Virus record (IMG/VR): IMGVR_UViG_3300033994_002787
Coordinates: 1-27,018 of that record
Length of the DNA: 27,018 nt
Origin: a virus
Direction: 5' to 3' (one strand)
The position numbers and the translations under genes are program-made. The notes beneath the pieces are model-generated. The model did not search any database, was not told the origin of the DNA, and saw nothing but the letters and a program-made list of their open reading frames with translations. Below, piece by piece: positions 19,684-26,824 of the stretch (its first letter is position 1; every line of letters begins with the position of its first letter).

Positions 19684-21138
19684 TCAGTCAGCGTCGTCGA
19701 ACAGGGTCGGCGTAGTGTCGGCGGCCTGTTCCTCGGCCCACGCCACCCGGCCTTCGATGATCGGCAGGTAGTCGTCGGTCATTTCGATCCCGATGGCGTC
19801 GAAGCCCTCTAGCACTGCGGCGACGAGGGTGGTGCCGGACCCGGCGAACGGGTCTAGGACGGTGCCACCGGGCGGGGTGACGAGGCGCACCAGCCACCGC
19901 ATGAGGGCGACGGGCTTCACGGTCGGGTGATGGTTGGACTGTTTGGCAACGCCCTTCTCCTCGAAGGTTCCCTTGCCGGTGGTCGAGCGTGTGTCGGGCC
20001 GCTGTTCCGGTAGCCCGTCGAGTCCGGCGTTGCGTTCCCGCTTGCTCGGCTTCGCCACATACCGGAACGGCGCGACGTCAGCGGTCGGGTCCCACTCGGT
20101 GACCGTGAAGAAACGGGACGCCCCGCCGGTGTCGCCGTAGCCGGCCGTGGTTGCGTTTCGTCGCCCGCTTGCAAACGCAGTCGTCGAGCCGTTGCTATTG
20201 CTAGTGGCACCGGGCCGTTCCCCGCTCTGCCCGTCCAGTTCGGCCACCGGGCAACCGTCAGCGCACGCCCACACCGGCACCTTGACCGTTTTGCCCGTGA
20301 ACCCGTCACCAGACTCGTACCCGTCCACAAACCCGGACGTGGCGTTGGCTCCACCGCCGAACGTGTCGTCGGTTGCCCCGACCTGCTCACAGTCGGCGGC
20401 GTGGGTGAACACAAGGTTGGCAGGCCAGCGGCCGGCGGGATTGCCGGTGCTGACATAGCGACCACCCGGCGACTCGTTGCCCCAGTCCATCGGCTGCGGC
20501 ATAGTGCCTTGTGGTCGGCCCAGCTCGTCACTGGTCCCGACCCGGCACCCGTCGATGTTCAGCGCCCCCGTGCCATACGCCAGCACGTTCCCCGCCACCG
20601 TCCCCACCAGCGGCTTGCGGGCGACGACGATCGGTTCGTGGGCAGGCTTGAGCGCTGTGCCCCAGCCTGACCATTGGCGGGCGGCGTCGGTGGCGGGGGC
20701 GGTCACTGGGACTTCCTGCTGGCCGCCGTTCCACCCCTCATCGGTGCGGGCCTTGCCCGTAACCTTGCTGCCCACCACTTCACGCTCAGCCCCCGCCATC
20801 TTGTCAATGGCCTTGCTCACGTCCAGCGACTTCGGGAACCCGGACCCGTACACCCAATGCAGGCTGTCCCGTATGTCGAACCCGGCGTCCTCAATAGCGA
20901 CGGTCATACGGTGGTAGGTGCGGGTGGCACCGAACGCGAGCAGGTGACCGCCCGGCTTCAACACGCGCAGGCACTCGGTCCACACCTCGGGTTGCCCGGC
21001 GATGCCGTCGGCTGCGTCCCACGCCTTGCCCATAAAGCCGATGAGGTAGGGCGGGTCGGTGACAATGGAGTCCACGCTGGCGTCAGGCATTGACGCCAAC
21101 ACGTCCAAACAGTCGCCGTGCCGCAACGTCACCGTCAC
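19684..21138 (-). CDS. DNA methyltransferase 1 (DPPY, beta class), 484 aa
   Basis: Motif IV DPPY at residues 28-31 near the N-terminus and motif I DPFAGSGTT (about 429-437) near the C-terminus give the beta-class order (N6_N4_Mtase). DPPY favours N6-adenine. It transfers methyl from S-adenosylmethionine to DNA. The large middle (about 110-340), rich in Gly and with WACADGCPVAELDGQSGERP, probably holds the target-recognition region. GTG start at 21138 overlaps the stop of the paralog upstream (GTGA). No restriction enzyme lies next to it, so it is probably an orphan protecting phage DNA. Confidence 0.93.
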   Translation of the reverse strand: MTVTLRHGDCLDVLASMPDASVDSIVTDPPYLIGFMGKAWDAADGIAGQPEVWTECLRVLKPGGHLLAFGATRTYHRMTVAIEDAGFDIRDSLHWVYGSGFPKSLDVSKAIDKMAGAEREVVGSKVTGKARTDEGWNGGQQEVPVTAPATDAARQWSGWGTALKPAHEPIVVARKPLVGTVAGNVLAYGTGALNIDGCRVGTSDELGRPQGTMPQPMDWGNESPGGRYVSTGNPAGRWPANLVFTHAADCEQVGATDDTFGGGANATSGFVDGYESGDGFTGKTVKVPVWACADGCPVAELDGQSGERPGATSNSNGSTTAFASGRRNATTAGYGDTGGASRFFTVTEWDPTADVAPFRYVAKPSKRERNAGLDGLPEQRPDTRSTTGKGTFEEKGVAKQSNHHPTVKPVALMRWLVRLVTPPGGTVLDPFAGSGTTLVAAVLEGFDAIGIEMTDDYLPIIEGRVAWAEEQAADTTPTLFDDAD

Positions 21139-22724
21139 GGATCACCACCAAGCGACGTGACCCTGACCCCTTGCCCAGCGTCGTCAAACAGGGTCGGGGT
21201 CATCTTGTCGGCCTGTTGTTCAGCCCACGCCACCCGCCCCTCAATGATCGGCAGGTAGTCGTCGGTCATCTCAATGCCGATGGCGTCGAACCCTTCAAGG
21301 GTGGCGGCGACGAGGGTGGTGCCGGACCCGGTGAACGGGTCGAGGACGGTGCCGCCGGGCGGGGTGACGAGGCGCACGAGCCAGCGCATCAAGGCGACAG
21401 GCTTCACGGTGGGGTGATGATTGACCTTGGCTGCGTTGCTCCGGTTGCGCGGATTGTCGCCACCAACACCGTCAGCCTTTGCTCGGTCGGCCTCTCGCTT
21501 CCCCGGCAGCCCGTCCAGTCCGGCGTTGCGTTCCCGCTTGCTCGGCTTGGCGACATACCGGAACGGGGCCACGTCAGCGATAGGGTCCCATTCGGTGACG
21601 GTGAAGAAGCGGGAAGCGCCGCCAGTGTCGGCATAGTTCTGAAACTCCACCGGCCTGTTGTTGTGTTTGTTCCAGCCGTTGTTTTGTCCAAGGGCGGTCG
21701 GGCTGGAAACGGTCACGCCTGTTCCGCTCTTACTGACCCCACTCTGCCCGTCCAGTTCCGCCACCGGGCAACCGTCGGCGCACCGCCACACGGCGACAGT
21801 CTCGGTGCCGTCGCCATTTCCGGACGGTCGGTTGCCAGTCGGGTCCGGCTGACCGGCACCAAAACCGGTTGCCACACCCGCACCACGCTGGGCTGGGTAA
21901 TACCCGGACGCTTTCACGTCGGTGGTGCCCACCTGACAGCAGTCGGCGGCGTGGGTGAACACAAGGTTGGCGGGCCATCTCCCTCCGCTGGTGTCGGGGC
22001 GCTCAACCTCAACTCGCCCAGCGTCATCAACGTCAGGCGCTGCGCCCGCCGCCTTGTTGCTTGTCACCCGCCCTTGCGGCGTGGCGCTTGCACGGTCAGC
22101 GTCGGAGCGATGCGCTACCCGACACCCGTCGATGTTGAGTGCCCCGGTGCTGTGGGCCAACACGTTGGCGGCGACGGTGCCGGTTAGGGGTTTGCGGGCG
22201 ACGACGATGGGTTCGTGGGCGGGTTTTAGGGCGGTGCCCCAGCCTGACCACTGGCGGGCGGCGTCAGTGGCAGGGGCGGTGATGTCAGCCTCAACCTCAA
22301 CCCGTTCCCCCATCCGCAGTTCGTAAGACGTTCCGCCACCGTTGACGTAGGTCTTGGTGCCCACCACTTCACGCTTGGCACCCGCTGCCTTGTCAATCGC
22401 CTTGCTCACGTCCAACGACTTCGGAAACCCCGACCCGTACAACCAATGCAGGCTGTCGCGAATCTCAAACCCGGCGTCCTCAATGGCGACCGCCATGCGG
22501 TGATACGTGCGTGTCCCACCGAAGGCCAGTAGATGCCCGCCCGGCTTCAACACCCGAAGCGCCTCGGTCCACAGGTTGACGTTGTAGGCGATGCCCGAAC
22601 CGTCCCACGCCTTACCCATGAACCCGAGTTCATACGGCGGGTCCGTGACGATGGCATCCACGCTGGCGTCAGGCATTGACGCCAACACGTCCAAGCAGTC
22701 GCCGTGCCGCAACGTCACCGTCAT
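21135..22724 (-). CDS. DNA methyltransferase 2 (paralog of 1), 529 aa
   Basis: DPPY at residues 28-31 and DPFTGSGTT near residue 460, beta class as in its neighbour. The first 100 and last 150 residues are nearly the same as in methyltransferase 1; the middle, including KASGYYPAQRGAGVATGFGA, differs strongly and is longer. That pattern suggests a tandem duplication that kept the catalytic parts and changed target specificity. ATG 22724 (MTVTLRHGDCLDVLASMPDA) is aligned to the start of the paralog; the longer frame upstream is rejected. It has GAGGA upstream. Confidence 0.93.
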   Translation of the reverse strand: MTVTLRHGDCLDVLASMPDASVDAIVTDPPYELGFMGKAWDGSGIAYNVNLWTEALRVLKPGGHLLAFGGTRTYHRMAVAIEDAGFEIRDSLHWLYGSGFPKSLDVSKAIDKAAGAKREVVGTKTYVNGGGTSYELRMGERVEVEADITAPATDAARQWSGWGTALKPAHEPIVVARKPLTGTVAANVLAHSTGALNIDGCRVAHRSDADRASATPQGRVTSNKAAGAAPDVDDAGRVEVERPDTSGGRWPANLVFTHAADCCQVGTTDVKASGYYPAQRGAGVATGFGAGQPDPTGNRPSGNGDGTETVAVWRCADGCPVAELDGQSGVSKSGTGVTVSSPTALGQNNGWNKHNNRPVEFQNYADTGGASRFFTVTEWDPIADVAPFRYVAKPSKRERNAGLDGLPGKREADRAKADGVGGDNPRNRSNAAKVNHHPTVKPVALMRWLVRLVTPPGGTVLDPFTGSGTTLVAATLEGFDAIGIEMTDDYLPIIEGRVAWAEQQADKMTPTLFDDAGQGVRVTSLGGDP

Positions 22725-22843
22725 CGCCAACACATCCTCAAAATCTGGCAACCAAGCATTCCGCAGCCTTTTACAAGCAAACAATACCCAACAACCGCAA
22801 ACGTTAGCAGCCGTGGACGCCACAGGCGACCACTATTTCGGTC

Positions 22844-22856
22844 TAGCGTTTCACCC
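22844..22856 (+). promoter_or_regulatory. -10 box for a leaderless start at 22857
   Basis: TAGCGT (22844-22849) is followed by 7 nt and GTG 22857. No ribosome site; no good -35 seen. Confidence 0.35.
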
Positions 22857-23480
22857 GTGGACCCCTACGGCACCCCAACAGAAAAGATCGCTTTAGTGGC
22901 AGGAGCGACACGAGTCGCCAAACAAGAGATGGTCACCGAAGAGGGCATCGGCGAAGACTTGCCATTCTCGCTAATGGTGTGGCGAGAAGCACTCCTCACC
23001 GCCGTATGCCAACTCGAAGCAACCATGCGGGACGAAGAACCCGGCGAACGCCTCACCCGCACACTGCAAGCGGCAGCCGCCTGTCGTCAAGGCTTTGACG
23101 CCACCTCCTTCACTTTCGTGACAGAAGGATTCTGCGCCACCGACCCCGACGCCATAGACCCCGACGTCCCTCTAGCCGCACAGTTCGTCACCAACCACGA
23201 AGTGCGAGAATGCTTGACAATCACGCACATCGAAGCAGGCAACATCTACCTTTCCGCTCTCCCCTACCACTACGAAATCGGACGACAAGTCAAATGGGAC
23301 AAGCCATTGCACTACGACCCAATCTTCCCCACAAGCAACCAGTTCCTAACATCAATGACAGAAATCCTGCTCCGCGACCTGCACAACCAAACCCCCAACG
23401 ACAAATGGCGGGACGCCACCGCAGAAGAAGTCAGCCGCTGGGGATTCCACATCCAGTACGACCTAGAGGCAGACCAATAA
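22857..23480 (+). CDS. Unknown protein, 207 aa, AC-rich gene
   Basis: The GTG at 22857 (MDPYGTPTEKIALVAGATRV) is chosen because it lies 7 nt after a -10-like box and because upstream codons overlap the divergent methyltransferase promoter. Helical first half with ERLTRTLQAAAACRQGFDAT; second half with AGNIYLSALPYHYEIGRQVK and ILLRDLHNQTPNDKW. No membrane segment and no recognised domain. Codon choice becomes strongly A and C rich towards the 3' end, unlike most of the window. Confidence 0.7.
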   Translation: MDPYGTPTEKIALVAGATRVAKQEMVTEEGIGEDLPFSLMVWREALLTAVCQLEATMRDEEPGERLTRTLQAAAACRQGFDATSFTFVTEGFCATDPDAIDPDVPLAAQFVTNHEVRECLTITHIEAGNIYLSALPYHYEIGRQVKWDKPLHYDPIFPTSNQFLTSMTEILLRDLHNQTPNDKWRDATAEEVSRWGFHIQYDLEADQ

Positions 23481-23614
23481 ACCACCCACCCCCCCCAACA
23501 ACCCCCACCAACACAAACAAAAAGCAAACGAAGCAGCAAACAAAACACGCCCAACACCCAACAAACACAACGCCCCACACACGCAACCATCACAACACGC
23601 ACAGCGGGACTTTT
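23481..23614. other. AC-rich non-coding tract
   Basis: After the stop the plus strand is almost only A and C for about 130 bases, with long C runs. No gene is seen. It leads into the hairpin 23615-23653, after which the plus strand turns to G and T. Confidence 0.7.
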
Positions 23615-23653
23615 GCCCAACAGGCCGAAGCGGGGGGGAGGGCCTGTGTGGGC
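23615..23653. terminator. Convergent terminator at the composition switch
   Basis: GCCCAACAGGCC pairs with GGCCTGTGTGGGC (about 12 bp, one bulge) around a G-rich loop. On the plus strand it is followed by CGTTGTTGTGTGTTTTTGG. Confidence 0.6.
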
Positions 23654-23672
23654 CGTTGTTGTGTGTTTTTGG

Positions 23673-24032
23673 TTAGATTTCTTTGGGGGGGGTGTGTTGT
23701 GGGGTGAGGAGGAGTGCGGCGGTGAGTAGGTGTTTTTCTGCGGCGGTTTGGTTGGCGGTTTGGGTTGGTGTGGTGTTGGGGAGGCGTCGGGTGTATATGG
23801 CTGCTGCGTAGGCGTGGTAGGCCGGGTTTTTGGTTTTTTGTAGGTTGGCGAGGCTTTGGTTGGGGGGTGTTGTGGTGTCGTGTTGGGCGAGGTGTTTGAG
23901 GGCGGTTTTGCAGTGGGTTTGTGCGGGGTGGTTGGGGATGCGTTTGATGAGGTCGTTGATGATTGTGATTGCTGTTTGTGTGCTGCCGGGGATTTTGGGT
24001 TTGTTCATAGTGTTGCGGTTAGATTTGTCCAT
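23673..24032 (-). CDS. Unknown protein, 119 aa, G/T-depleted gene
   Basis: MDKSNRNTMNKPKIPGSTQT, AITIINDLIKRIPNHPAQTH, …, ending LLTPQHTPPKEI. The coding strand is mostly A and C, giving many Thr, Pro, Asn, Lys, Gln and His codons and almost no Gly or Val. Helical segments (QTAAEKHLLTAALLL) are present. An ATG at 24008 is an alternative start. It overlaps the upstream 42-aa gene by 14 nt, third in the operon with phosphatase C. No family recognised; the regular helices and lack of stops support a real gene. Confidence 0.65.
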   Translation of the reverse strand: MDKSNRNTMNKPKIPGSTQTAITIINDLIKRIPNHPAQTHCKTALKHLAQHDTTTPPNQSLANLQKTKNPAYHAYAAAIYTRRLPNTTPTQTANQTAAEKHLLTAALLLTPQHTPPKEI

Positions 24033-24147
24033 TGGAGGGCTTTCGTGGTGTCCGGTAGTCTTGGGTGTGTCCGCACGCCCGACACTCCCAGTACCGGCCG
24101 TATTTGTCGGTTCGCAGGACGCGTCGGGTGTGCGTGCACTTTTTCAT
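24019..24147 (-). CDS. Tiny zinc-knuckle protein, 42 aa
   Basis: MKKCTHTRRVLRTDKYGRYW, ECRACGHTQDYRTPRKPSNG, QI. CTH and CRACGH together give a Cys/His zinc site of the small phage type. ATG 24147 overlaps the TGA of phosphatase C (ATGA), so the two are translated together, and its end overlaps the next gene. The function is unknown; small size and basic charge suggest nucleic-acid contact. Confidence 0.65.
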   Translation of the reverse strand: MKKCTHTRRVLRTDKYGRYWECRACGHTQDYRTPRKPSNGQI

Positions 24148-24671
24148 AGGTAGTCCCCGTAGAAGGGTCCGTCGTATTCGTAGTTTTCGGCCAGTTTCGG
24201 GAGGTTCGGCACCCCGTACCGCTCACCAATGAATCCAAGGATGAGGGGGTTGGGGATGAACGCTCTACCGATTGGGTGAATTTCTGACAGGGTTTCTAAA
24301 GCCTCGATGGCGTCAACGCCGCGAGCCAGCAGTACGCCAATGGCTGTGGCCGTGGATCGGCTCATTCCTGCGTGGCAGTGGATGAGCAACGGTCCGGTTT
24401 GCTTGGCCCCAAATTCTACAAGTTGCAAAGCCGCTGAAGCGGTTGGCGAATAAGACGACTTGTGGGTTACGTCGTCAAAGGTTCGGATGAGGTGATTGGG
24501 GTGGCCGAAGTTTGCTTCTTTGCGGGTGGGGCCGGCGGTGATTACCGCAGGGAACTCGCGGGCAAGGATGCGTGCTTCTCGCAAGTTGACCACGGTTGGC
24601 ACGATGGTGGTGCCACCGTCGATCGTGTCCACTTCGTAGGTTTCGGTTAGGGATGTAGGTGTTTTTTGCAT
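24144..24671 (-). CDS. Tyrosine/dual-specificity phosphatase-like protein C, 175 aa
   Basis: Signature HCHAGMSRS with Cys99 and Arg105 (C-X5-R). NHLIRTFDD (about 59-67) supplies the candidate general acid, and EIHPIGRAFIPN matches the block found in paralogs A and B. It is more diverged than A and B are from each other and has a longer N-terminus with a small insertion KSSYSPTAS in place of the HPRRPQR basic segment. ATG 24671 follows AAAGGAAACCAAT and the start-associated box at 24688-24695. It heads a three-gene operon. Confidence 0.9.
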   Translation of the reverse strand: MQKTPTSLTETYEVDTIDGGTTIVPTVVNLREARILAREFPAVITAGPTRKEANFGHPNHLIRTFDDVTHKSSYSPTASAALQLVEFGAKQTGPLLIHCHAGMSRSTATAIGVLLARGVDAIEALETLSEIHPIGRAFIPNPLILGFIGERYGVPNLPKLAENYEYDGPFYGDYL

Positions 24672-24687
24672 ATTGGTTTCCTTTTTT

Positions 24688-24705
24688 TAGTAGGTATTAG
24701 CCATA
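24688..24705 (-). promoter_or_regulatory. Start-associated box and possible -10 for phosphatase C
   Basis: Minus strand: TATGGC (24705-24700), then ACCTACTA (24695-24688) and AAAGGA. The TTGTCACACC box is missing and no good -35 is placed at 17 bp. A further promoter-like TTTACA-16-TAGTAT lies upstream near 24740-24770. Confidence 0.5.
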
Positions 24706-24832
24706 CAAGCGGAGAGGGTATTATGGAGTGAACACCCCATACTAGGACGTACCCAAAAGTTGTAAATCTAAATAATTGGGGACTGCCGCCTCAACTTGCT
24801 GAATGCGATTCTACGGTCTTGGCTTGCCCGTG

Positions 24833-25570
24833 TCAAGCCCGATCCCAATCGTACAGGTCGCAACCGATACCAAACCGATCGAGACTTTCGGCGACCTCGA
24901 CCGTGGTTCCTGACCCAACGAACGGATCAAGCACGATGTCCCCCACATTGCTAGTCAGCGGAATGCACCGGTTGGGCAGTTCGTACGGGAAGGGCGCCAA
25001 ATGGTTCCTTCCTTGCGCAGGAGGGAAATGCCAGACATTGCCACGCTCGACTAGCCGGTCAGGGAAAAAACGGTGATTGCGTGTCTTGGCGAGCATAAAA
25101 ATAAACTCACTGGAAACCCCCGGGCGGCGGGCGTGACGCAAGTCCTCGGGCCGCAGCCGACCCTTGTTCCACGTTACGCAGGACCGGTAAAGCCAGTCAC
25201 GCTCAACGAATACCTCTACGATTCTGTGGGGCAGATTAAGCCACTGCATGGGTGCCCGCCCTGACGCTCCTTGCCGCCATCGCGGTTTGCCGTCCTTGCT
25301 GCCTCCTCGGTTGTAGTCGCCGCCGGCCCCTCCTGAGCCACTAGCGGTGTCGCCAAGGTTGAGCCACAACACCCCGCCGTCGTCAAGGAGTCGCCACCAT
25401 TCGGTGGCGCAGGCGGCCATGTCCTCAAGGTACGTATCGATGTCGCCACGCCCAATTTCTTGAGGGTCGTCCCCGTAGGCCCTTAGACCGAAATAAGGGG
25501 GAGATGTGACAATGGTTTGTACGCTGCGATCCACTAGCGGAATGTTGGCGGCATGGCAATTTATGAGCAT
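24833..25570 (-). CDS. DNA methyltransferase 3 (TSPPY, N4-cytosine type), 245 aa
   Basis: TSPPY at residues 22-26 (motif IV) and DPFVGSGTT near residue 217 (motif I) give the beta-class order; SPPY is the usual form in N4-cytosine enzymes. Also present: LRPEDLRHARRPGVSSEFIF and PLTSNVGDIVLDPF. It is compact, with a short recognition region, as in enzymes of type II systems. The ATG overlaps the end of the PD-(D/E)XK gene upstream by 10 nt, so the two are translated as a pair. There is little similarity to methyltransferases 1 and 2 outside the motifs. Confidence 0.92.
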   Translation of the reverse strand: MLINCHAANIPLVDRSVQTIVTSPPYFGLRAYGDDPQEIGRGDIDTYLEDMAACATEWWRLLDDGGVLWLNLGDTASGSGGAGGDYNRGGSKDGKPRWRQGASGRAPMQWLNLPHRIVEVFVERDWLYRSCVTWNKGRLRPEDLRHARRPGVSSEFIFMLAKTRNHRFFPDRLVERGNVWHFPPAQGRNHLAPFPYELPNRCIPLTSNVGDIVLDPFVGSGTTVEVAESLDRFGIGCDLYDWDRA

Positions 25571-26121
25571 GGCGCCCCTTGTGGAACGACAGGCCCGTGC
25601 AGCGCCGAAATGGGGACGTTGCGGACTGGAATGGTGGCGCGCCAGTTATTGCGGCGATCCACCATGTCGGTCGTCCAGTGCGTTGCTTGAGCATGAAACT
25701 GCGTGTGCGGCAAAGTGCCCAACACCCACGCTCGCTCAAAGCGATCCATCCCAACCTTGCCGTTGGACAACAGTGAGACAAACAGGTACACGTCAGGGGT
25801 CTGGACCCCGTCAAGATACTCGGGGACCGAGCATTCGTAATGGGGTAAGGGCGCAACCGTCCGTTCTTTGGTTTTGACGTCTACGGTCTTCCCGTTCACA
25901 ATGAGGTCGTGGCCAATTTCCCCTGCTTCGGTGACTGTTGCCGAAAGGCTTGCAAGGTAAGCAAGCGCAACGACTTCGCCCAAAGCCCCCACCTCATTCG
26001 CCGCCCGTTTCCGCATTGAGCGCCGGTACTCCGGCCATTCGGCTGCCCGTTCGGCTGCAATGCCGAGCAGCGGAGCCACCGGAATTTCTAATGGTCGGGT
26101 AAGCCTAACGAGTGCGGTCAC
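25561..26121 (-). CDS. PD-(D/E)XK-type nuclease candidate, 186 aa
   Basis: With the GTG at 26121, which overlaps the TGA of the upstream gene (GTGA), the protein reads MTALVRLTRPLEIPVAPLLG …. It carries EVGALGEVVALAYLA (Glu43/Glu49) and GHDLIVNGKTVDVKTKE, i.e. Asp72 … Asp81-Val-Lys83, the E…D…(D/E)XK core of PD-(D/E)XK nucleases. Such folds include type II restriction enzymes and Holliday-junction resolvases. Being translated directly upstream of a TSPPY methyltransferase points to a restriction-modification pair; this is inference and the cut site is unknown. Around 190 residues is small but acceptable for a restriction enzyme. Confidence 0.72.
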   Translation of the reverse strand: MTALVRLTRPLEIPVAPLLGIAAERAAEWPEYRRSMRKRAANEVGALGEVVALAYLASLSATVTEAGEIGHDLIVNGKTVDVKTKERTVAPLPHYECSVPEYLDGVQTPDVYLFVSLLSNGKVGMDRFERAWVLGTLPHTQFHAQATHWTTDMVDRRNNWRATIPVRNVPISALHGPVVPQGAPCS

Positions 26122-26591
26122 GCAAATACCTCGGTCGCATGATGCACACGGTATGTCAAGGTCACTTTTGGATTGGGGTTCTCGAGTGCGGCATAACGGG
26201 CAACGGCTCGGCGGGCGGAACGAAGCGTGAGGTGACGGCTGACGGGGGCGCTTGCAACAAGTCGACCGCTCGGTTGCCCTGCCATGGCAGTCACCATCCA
26301 CCGGCGAAACGCGAACCGATGCCGTACCGGAGTGTAGGCCCGACGGAACTGGTCATCGGGCAAAGAGTAAAATCCGTTTACATCGCGACAGACCCAGTCC
26401 CCAATATTTGCCACTTCGTTGGCGTTAAGCAAAATGCCGGTTTCGCAAAGCATGTGCTCCTCATCGTCAAACTGAAGGTGTGGTTCGCCCATCCAAAAGT
26501 GGATTGCAGCGCATGTTTCGGCGGTGTACTGCATGGCGTCGATCGTCGTGGGGCAACTAACAAATTTTTGGGGGGGCTGCCATAGGGCCAT
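26118..26591 (-). CDS. Phage protein of the GDW/PGDYG type, 157 aa
   Basis: MALWQPPQKFVSCPTTIDAM, QYTAETCAAIHFWMGEPHLQ, then ANEVANIGDWVCRDVNGFYS and DQFRRAYTPV. The front 90 residues match a very common small phage domain (KxxVIDAxQ…GDWVxxxxxGExYxxxPDxFxxxYxPV) whose function is unknown. A second part (RHRFAFRRWMVTAMAGQPSG … RRAVARYAALENPNPKVTLT) appears to be fused to it. ATG 26591 is chosen over a TTG at 26615. It overlaps the nuclease gene (GTGA) and so forms the first gene of the three-gene operon. Confidence 0.8.
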   Translation of the reverse strand: MALWQPPQKFVSCPTTIDAMQYTAETCAAIHFWMGEPHLQFDDEEHMLCETGILLNANEVANIGDWVCRDVNGFYSLPDDQFRRAYTPVRHRFAFRRWMVTAMAGQPSGRLVASAPVSRHLTLRSARRAVARYAALENPNPKVTLTYRVHHATEVFA

Positions 26592-26631
26592 TTTGGCTTT
26601 TTCCTTTTCGTTCAAGAGTTCTCGACAAAAT

Positions 26632-26739
26632 TCAATCTTCGCCGATGTCGTCGTGTGGGATTAGCAGCGCCACTACCAAAAAAATTGCAATGCCGGCTAC
26701 TCCGATTAGTCCCACAAGCAAGATGTCCATGGCTTCCAT
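26632..26739 (-). CDS. Tiny single-pass membrane peptide, 35 aa
   Basis: MEAMDILLVGLIGVAGIAIF, LVVALLIPHDDIGED: an acidic start, about 22 hydrophobic residues, and an acidic tail, so a one-span membrane peptide. The start at 26739 is 7 nt after the -10 TAGGGT and has no ribosome site, fitting a leaderless mRNA. It is the first gene of a minus-strand run; the gene 26118-26591 follows 40 bases on. Its role is unknown: small membrane phage peptides include holins, antiholins and superinfection proteins. Confidence 0.65.
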   Translation of the reverse strand: MEAMDILLVGLIGVAGIAIFLVVALLIPHDDIGED

Positions 26740-26746
26740 GCGGATA

Positions 26747-26775
26747 ACCCTACACTCCGTGTTCGCAGGCTTCAA
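26747..26775 (-). promoter_or_regulatory. Promoter for leaderless mRNA of the 35-aa membrane peptide and operon
   Basis: Minus strand: TTGAAG (26775-26770), 17-bp spacer, TAGGGT (26752-26747), then seven bases to ATG 26739. It may also drive the nuclease-methyltransferase operon downstream. Confidence 0.7.
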
Positions 26776-26787
26776 TCATGCGCCCCA

Positions 26788-26824
26788 CCCTCCTCACCCC
26801 GATGTATGGTGACGGGGTGGAGGG
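26788..26824. other. Hairpin over the start of the last gene
   Basis: CCCTCC(TC)ACCCCG pairs with CGGGGTGGAGGG, 12 bp with a 2-nt bulge. The 11-nt loop ATGTATGGTGA carries the ATG of the plus-strand gene and a -10-like TATGGT. No upstream plus-strand gene explains it as a terminator. Confidence 0.5.

Noticed and set aside
21090-22187. A 365-codon plus-strand frame opposite methyltransferase 2
   Set aside because: Shadow of a strongly supported methyltransferase gene.
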